From an uncultured Clostridia bacterium (lineage in GTDB: Bacteria; Bacillota; Clostridia; TANB77; CAG-508): a DNA stretch of 39,519 nt. Below the pieces are notes generated by a model. That model made no database searches, was not told the origin of the DNA, and saw only the letters and a program-made list of their open reading frames with translations. Location of the stretch: the NCBI GenBank assembly GCA_944392885.1, contig CALXYG010000031.1, positions 1 to 39,519 on the forward strand. The letters are read 5' to 3'. Positions within the stretch are counted from its first letter, which is position 1, and every line of letters begins with the position of its first letter. Made by a program: the position numbers and the translations under genes. Positions 34,306 to 39,519 of this stretch are shown here, one piece after another.

Positions 34306-36630
34306 CTAACTATTGTTTTCATTTTTAAAATCAAATGTAATAGCATCATCACTATTAAAAAAATAACTTGCATCTGTTGAATCTGTTTGAATTGGATTAA
34401 AATCATCAGATTCTGAGTCTGTATTAAAAGATGTTTTTTTACTATTTCGAATTATTGGTATATGTGTTTTTTTATTTTCCACATGAATACCGCCTGCAAA
34501 CTTATAGAAGTTAAAATTTTTATCTTCCTGTTTTTGCTTATACTTAGATTCTAGAAAGTCTACTTTACCAGGTCCAATTATAACTTTACCTTTATAATTT
34601 TTAGTTTTATAAGCTCACTGCTTAAATCCTAGTTTTGAAATTTTATCAGCCTGAAAGTATTCCTTCCAACCCCATTTTATGCCACTAAATTTAGGATCAT
34701 ATTCGCCTTTAGCAGTATCATAGGAATCATTCCACTGCCATTCCCTGTGTTTACCAAACTCTAATTCCCACCATTTATTTTCTTCTGGAGTGTTACCGCC
34801 AAAAATAAGTTTTGTAGTTGAATTACCAAGTACAATTTGTCGATAACTGCTTTTTTCACTTTCACCAAACTGGGATAAAGTCTGGGCGGAAATAATTGTA
34901 CCAACGCGATATTTACGATATAAAGTAAATATAGGGGCAGTTGCACTACACATAAAATCTGGGAACTCATCAACATATAGGAAATGAGGAATTCTAGTTT
35001 TTTCATTTCCAGGTCTTGTTAATACAGAATATTGCATTAATAATAGGAAAAATAGTCCAAATGCTTTGTGTGCAGTAACTCCTAAATCACCACGTCTTGT
35101 ACAAACAAGTGTTACTTCACCATTTTTCAATGCTTTATCAAAATCAATATTATTTGTTCTATTACATAAAATAGTTCTTACACCTGGATAACGAAGCAAA
35201 TTATCAAGTTGAGTAATAGCAGAATATACAAATTTCTCAGTTTCAGATCTTCCAGGAGAATTTTTATAAAAGTTTTTCTTAAAATAAGCTATTTGAATGT
35301 TGTATTTGTTAGCTAATTCTTCATATTCCAACAGTTGCATACACATAGATTCTACTAAATCAAAGTCATTTAATAATGCGAGCAAATCTTCAATTGTAGG
35401 TAAAGAACCCTCATGTGTTCTTGGGTATACTTCTTTCAATAGTATACATAAATTTTCTACAGCTTGTACTACTATGTTTTCACGAAAAGCCTCCTCTGTT
35501 TCAACATGAGTTGTAGCATACATTCCTTTCAAAACAGAAGAAATAGCAATTGCTGTTTTTACAGGGTCTTCATGAATAAATGGATTAATACCAATTGAAT
35601 TGGAATTAGCTGGGTCAACAATATTAATCTTAATATTATAATTACTAGCTACATCTATTAATCGATTAGTTGATTCATAATCAGGAGCTAAATATGTGAT
35701 ACCTAAATCGCGATATATAATTTTATCATCAGAATAATGATATATTAATTTTTTCATATAGGCATGATACAATTTACTTTTAGACGGATTTGGTTTAATC
35801 ATATTTAAAGAGAAATTGGCATTCATATATTCGTTATCATATGGGCAATTTAACGTGGCAAGTCCAGTTTTAAGTGCAGTAAACCCCATTTCCTTAGAAA
35901 CTTCTTTAAAGAAGTATTTTTTTTCTATATCGCGTGCAATCATAGGTTCAAACACCATAGATGTTTTTCCAGTACCAGAGGCACCAACTATCAAAGAAGC
36001 TTCAAATCGCCTGTTTTCTGAAACTTTTACATTTTTACCTGTGTCCTTATCTTTACATAGTATAATTTCACACGTATAAGGACCTACGTCCTCAGAAGCT
36101 CCAGACAGATCAATACCGCCATAATCTTTAATAGAATCTAACCACTTTTTTGTATCATTAACACCAAAAAATAGCCATTTAAAAATTGGGTAAAACGTGG
36201 CAACAGGAAGATAGATAGCAAGTGCAGTAAATGCTGGCTGAATTAGGTCGGAGAAACCTGCAACAATTCCTGTGAAATTTGGAACATAAGTAAACAGTAG
36301 CCATGCACCAACATTAATCCATTGCACAAACATAGATAAGGCAATAATATATAATGAAATACAATATACATAAAAGAAAGAGATTTTCATATTACTTCCT
36401 TTTACGAATTTTGAAGCAAAAGAAAAACAAAATGCAAATACTGGGCAAGCAAGTGCTAGTGTATACTCAAGTGGACCCCAGTAAGAAGAGCTTATTCCAG
36501 TAAATCCCATGAAAATCATTTCTACAATGCGATCAACTACAATATATACAGTTGCAAGTGATAATATATATGTTAAAAATGTATTTCGGTCTGTTTTTAA
36601 AAACTTAAGAAATTTATCAAAGTATTTCAC
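34306..36630 (-). CDS. VirD4/TraG-like coupling ATPase with an in-frame UGA
   Basis: Type IV secretion coupling proteins are membrane ATPases that bring DNA or protein to a channel. This one has about four N-terminal membrane segments (to about residue 150), Walker A VGASGTGKTSM (about 220), Walker B LYVDEFPDF and the later ISAQTLSQFGE. The frame meets TGA at 34615 after GFKQ, but reading on in the same frame gives AYKTKNYKGKVIIG, VDFLESKYKQKQ and a polar tail to TAG at 34306, which looks like real protein. A GTG start at 36630 (AAGAGG upstream) is preferred; an ATG at 36663 is also open. No other transfer genes are in the window. Confidence 0.72.
34615..34617 (-). other. In-frame UGA in the VirD4-like gene
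   Basis: The gene continues without shift for 102 codons after this UGA. The codon may be a nonsense mutation or a sense codon; the family residue is uncertain (small or Cys is plausible). Confidence 0.55.
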
Positions 36631-36861
36631 AACTTTTACCTCTTTCAAATAAATTTTATACATATATTATCTTACAAAATTCGCAAAAAAACAAGTCTTT
36701 TTATAAATTTCATTTTAGCATTTATAAATAATTTCTTTAATTTCTAGTTATGTATCAAATCTCATTTTTAATATGCTAGTATTTGCTGTGATACTTTTAA
36801 AAATTACTTGAATAAAATAAGGAATATGAATATAATAATAAAAAAGAAGGATGTGCTATTG

Positions 36862-38478
36862 ATGGTTAGAGAAAGTAAAAAAGAAAGTTTTATGCAAGGA
36901 ATTATGGCGATTATGTTTTCACAAATTATGATAAAGCTTTTTGGTTTGGTATATAAATTATATTTAACAAATAAAGAAGGTTTTGGAGACAGGGGGAATG
37001 CCATTTATAGCAGTGGTTTTCAAATTTATGCTTTACTATTGACTCTTTCTTCTACTGGAGTGCCAAATGCCATTTCAAAATTAGTGTCAGAAAGAGTTGC
37101 AATTGGTGATAATAAAGGAGCACATCGTATTTTTAAAATTGCTTTTGTAGCTTTTGCGTTTATAGGATTAATTGGAACTCTTATTTTATTTTTTGGAGCA
37201 GGATATATTGCTAATACCATGCTACAAATACCTGAGGCAGAATTAACATTGGTAGCTTTATCACCATCAATTTTTTTTGTTGCAATTGCTTCTGTTATCA
37301 GAGGGTACTTCAATGGGAAAGAACAAATGAAAGCATCAGCAAATTCACAAACTTTAGAACAGATATTTAAAACATCACTTACAATAATTGTTGTAGAAAT
37401 CATTGCAACATTTTCCACTGGAAATACAGTACTTATGGCTGCTGGTGCAAATTTGGCAACAACACTAGCAACATTTTTAGGATTTACATATCTTTACTTA
37501 TATTATAGAAGCAAGAGAAAGGAAGTATGGCAGGATGTAAATTCATCTGTAAGTTATAAAAATCAAAGAATAAAAACCATTATTAAACAAATTTTAGTTG
37601 TTGCTATACCTGTCTCAATAAGTTCATTATTATCTGCTGTTAATAAAAATATAGATGCGTTTACAGTAGTAAGAGGATTAAAAACATTTTTGACAGAAGC
37701 ACAAGCAAAAGAACAGTATGGAATTTTAAGTGGAAAAGTAGATACTTTGACATCTCTTCCTCTGTCTGTTAATATTGCATTTGCAGTAGCTTTAGTACCG
37801 GCAATAGCATCTGCAGTTGCAAGGGGAGACAAAAAAACAGTAGAAAAAAGGATCTCATATTCTTTGTTATTAACAATGTTAATAGGACTTCCATGTACTG
37901 TCGGGATGTTTGTTTTTGCAAGGCCAATTTTAAATTTATTATTTCCTAATGCTGCTGAAGGTGCAGTAGTATTACAGATAAGTTCATTAACTATTTTATT
38001 TACAGTGCTTGCGCAAACAATTAGCGGAGCATTGCAGGGAATATGAAAGGTAACAATTCCTGCAATAGCATTAGGTTTTGGAGTAATAATAAAATGTATA
38101 TTAAATATTTTACTAACACCTATTCCAGAGATAGGTGTAAATGGAGCCGCAATAGGTTCAGTTGTGTGTCATATTATTTCATTTATAATAGGTTTTACAG
38201 TATTAAAACAATATGTAAATATAGAATTTAGCTTTATAAAATGTATATTTAAGCCAACTATGGCAACAATAATGATGATAATAGTTTCCTATTTTGCATA
38301 TATACAGATTAATGAAATTTTTTCTGAAAGAATTACAACAATTGTTGCAATACTGATAGCTGTGTTAATATATTTAATTGCGATTGTTATACTTAAAATA
38401 TTAACAAAAGAAGAAATCACAATGTTGCCATATGGACAAAAAGCATACAAATTCTTAGTCAAAACAGGCTTGTACTAA
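36862..38478 (+). CDS. SpoVB-type lipid/oligosaccharide flippase with an in-frame UGA
   Basis: A MATE-superfamily membrane protein of the polysaccharide transport/SpoVB group: about 14 membrane segments over 538 codons, normal length. MQGIMAIMFSQIMIKLFGLVY and TGVPNAISKLVSE are typical. TGA at 38044 interrupts LQGI*KVTIPAIALGF; homologues usually have Gly there (LQGxGK), so GGA to TGA is the simplest change. The remaining segments continue in the same frame to TAA at 38478. Start at ATG 36862 is preferred, but 36808 is open. Probably exports peptidoglycan or surface-glycan lipid intermediates. Confidence 0.78.
38044..38046 (+). other. In-frame UGA in the flippase
   Basis: GGA ATA TGA AAG GTA with intact frame on both sides. 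A glycine codon is expected, one base away (GGA). Confidence 0.65.
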
Positions 38479-38500
38479 GAACTTTAAATTGCAATAATAT

Positions 38501-38587
38501 AAGACTATTAATGAATGGTTTGCAGAAGAACCTACGGAGAAAACGCTTTCAAGAAAAATATCAGTAAAAAAGAAGGATTTTAGCTAA
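38501..38587 (+). pseudogene. Possible C-terminal gene remnant
   Basis: 28 codons ending in TAA read like a protein tail (INEWFAEEPTEKTLSRKI, then a basic VKKKDFS) but no start or upstream part exists. I do not recognise it. It lies between the flippase and the HU promoter. Confidence 0.25.
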
Positions 38588-38589
38588 TT

Positions 38590-38618
38590 TTGGCGAATAT
38601 GTTAATTGTAGATATAAT
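38590..38618 (+). promoter_or_regulatory. Promoter of the HU gene
   Basis: TTGGCG, a 17-base spacer and TATAAT. The -10 element lies inside the short palindrome GTAGA-N7-TCTAC, a possible operator. Confidence 0.65.
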
Positions 38619-38656
38619 TTCTACATAAATACAAAATCTTATAGGAGGTAGTTTTA

Positions 38657-38935
38657 ATGAACAAAGCTGAATTAATCGCAGCAATAGCTGCAAAAACAGG
38701 AGAAACAAAAAAAAGTGCTGAAGCAACAGTTAATGCATTAGTAGAAGTTGTTACAGGTGCATTAGTAAAAGGAGAAAAAGTTCAACTTGTTGGATTTGGT
38801 TCTTTTGAAGTAAGAAAAAGAGCAGCTAGAAAAGGAAGAAATCCACAAACAAAAGAAGAAATCAAAATACCTGCATCAAAAGCTCCAGTATTCAAAGCTG
38901 GTAAAGCATTAAAAGATTTAGTAAACAAAAAATAA
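38657..38935 (+). CDS. hup: DNA-binding protein HU
   Basis: The 92-residue nucleoid protein shows all HU features: [44 protein letters not shown] with the DNA-contacting arm, and [17 protein letters not shown] strong TAGGAGG site precedes it, with its own promoter and terminator. Confidence 0.98.
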   Translation: MNKAELIAAIAAKTGETKKSAEATVNALVEVVTGALVKGEKVQLVGFGSFEVRKRAARKGRNPQTKEEIKIPASKAPVFKAGKALKDLVNKK

Positions 38936-38966
38936 GAATTATATATAATCTATATGAATTCATATG

Positions 38967-38990
38967 AAGGGTTACACAAACGTAACCCTT
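38967..38990 (+). terminator. Terminator after hup
   Basis: AAGGGTTAC pairs with GTAACCCTT, followed by AT-rich sequence. Confidence 0.8.
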
Positions 38991-39088
38991 ATATTTATCA
39001 TAATGAGATACTAAATGGACCAGTATAATATCAATTTTAAAGAAACTTTTTTTTCAATACACTTGTTTAAAAATTTGAAAAAAATATA

Positions 39089-39118
39089 TTGACAAATAAA
39101 GAAACACAGTAGTATAAT
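39089..39118 (+). promoter_or_regulatory. Promoter of tRNA-Leu
   Basis: Consensus TTGACA, an 18-base spacer and consensus TATAAT, 25 bases before the tRNA. Confidence 0.85.
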
Positions 39119-39143
39119 AATAGAGTCAGTTCAATATAAATAT

Positions 39144-39231
39144 GCAGATGTGGCGGAACTGGCAGACGCACAGGACTTAAAATCCTGCGGACGAATAATC
39201 CGTGCCGGTTCGATTCCGGCCATCTGCACCA
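39144..39231 (+). tRNA. tRNA-Leu (anticodon UAA), CCA encoded
   Basis: Acceptor arms GCAGATG and CATCTGC, discriminator A and encoded CCA. The anticodon stem CAGGA/TCCTG encloses CTTAAAA (anticodon TAA). A long variable arm (GCGGACGAATAATCCGT) fits a class II tRNA, and the T arm is CCGGTTCGATTCCGG. A small hairpin (TCTGTTC/GAACAGA) and a terminator follow. Confidence 0.97.
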
Positions 39232-39270
39232 ATGACGTTTCTGTTCGAACTAATAGAACAGAACTGATAC

Positions 39271-39308
39271 AAAATCAATCAGAAAATAAATCTGGTTGAT
39301 TTTTTTGT
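39271..39308 (+). terminator. Terminator after tRNA-Leu
   Basis: AAAATCAATCAGA pairs with TCTGGTTGATTTT (one G-U), followed by a T-run. Confidence 0.88.
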
Positions 39309-39358
39309 TGCCTAAAAACAATATTAAAATCATCCAAACGAAAGGATGGTGTAAGAAA

Positions 39359-39519
39359 ATGAAGATAATTAAGCAAAAATTACAATTTGAGGAATGTCTA
39401 AAACAGAGAATTGAATTTATATGTGAATTTTCTAAAATTACTCCTACTTTTATAAATGGTAGCATTAGAAAATTAGAAAAAACTAACCTTACATATATTG
39501 AACCACATAGAGTTATTAT
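39359..39519 (+). CDS. Unrecognised protein, 3' partial
   Basis: An open frame from ATG 39359 (AAAGGATGG upstream) to the window edge, 53 codons: it begins MKIIKQKLQFEECLKQRIEF and includes an ITPTFINGSIRKLEKTN stretch. No domain is evident. It is probably an accessory gene after the tRNA, a common insertion place for mobile DNA, but nothing here proves that. Confidence 0.5.
   Translation, partial: MKIIKQKLQFEECLKQRIEFICEFSKITPTFINGSIRKLEKTNLTYIEPHRVI

Noticed and set aside
38044..38046. Selenocysteine at the in-frame UGAs
   Set aside because: No convincing hairpin of the bacterial SECIS type follows either UGA at the right distance, and the flippase position calls for glycine.
38510..38565. 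Short frame from ATG near 38510 that contains an in-frame CGG
   Set aside because: It is only 18 codons long with no ribosome binding site; the other frame (38501-38587) looks more protein-like, so I do not count it as an in-frame CGG in a gene.
1..39519. CRISPR arrays, insertion sequences or prophage
   Set aside because: No regularly spaced repeats, transposase motifs or phage structural genes are visible.

Overview
The window is a low-GC chromosomal segment (roughly 30% G+C by eye) that looks like a Clostridia-type member of the Bacillota. The signs are AGGAGG-type ribosome binding sites, sigma-A promoters, pyruvate formate-lyase, a ZnuABC importer, a sortase with an LPQTG substrate, tandem Spo0A-like boxes, a SpoVB-type flippase, HU and a tRNA-Leu with an encoded CCA end. 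I cannot place it more finely. Identifications rest on motif and length recognition from the sequence alone.

Layout. (1) 1-9913: a type IV pilus locus with a pilM/pilN fusion, pilO, a small one-TM protein, a minor prepilin, a prepilin-peptidase homologue, a prepilin with a C-type-lectin/FGE-like C-terminus that resembles a diversity-generating-retroelement target, pilB, pilT and pilC. (2) 9956-15521: a ROK sugar kinase, ribonuclease J and a zinc-type ABC importer. (3) 15641-18659, minus strand: pyruvate formate-lyase and its activase. (4) 18976-20833: ruvA and rarA. (5) 20853-22883: a small XRE regulator, a degraded ORF, a split TauE/SafE transporter and a Cys-rich Cna-B-like protein. (6) 23058-26639: murI, an LPQTG surface protein with its sortase, a polysaccharide deacetylase and an unrecognised protein. 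(7) 26830-33147: a two-OB SSB-like protein, an EEP phosphatase/nuclease, a GT-C-like membrane protein, lspA, a TagA/WecG glycosyltransferase, rluD and rluB. (8) 33175-38478: a replication-relaxation-like protein, a VirD4/TraG-like ATPase and a flippase. (9) 38657 to the end: HU, tRNA-Leu(UAA) and the start of an unrecognised gene.

The most striking signal cuts across genes. Six conserved-gene frameshifts (pilT once, the ROK kinase three times, the polysaccharide deacetylase once, lspA once) all follow one rule: a single extra C sits directly before an expected glycine codon GGN and creates an in-frame CGG. I scanned every CGG triplet by eye. About sixty lie in coding regions out of frame, but the only in-frame CGG codons in recognised genes are these six. 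All four quadruplets CGGT, CGGA, CGGC and CGGG occur. CGG therefore behaves as a +1 frameshift or four-base codon (CGGN = Gly), not as arginine. Separately, two conserved genes (the flippase and the VirD4-like ATPase) carry in-frame UGA codons, and no gene here depends unambiguously on UGA to stop. Either this organism has an unusual decoding system, or the assembly has a very specific artefact; raw reads and proteomics would decide.

Other notable points: the pilin-lectin fusion with a GC-rich variable-region-like 3' end, a prepilin peptidase homologue that seems to lack both catalytic aspartates, a perfect stem hiding the ribosome binding site of the sortase substrate, and three Spo0A-like boxes at exact 10-bp spacing upstream of pfl.
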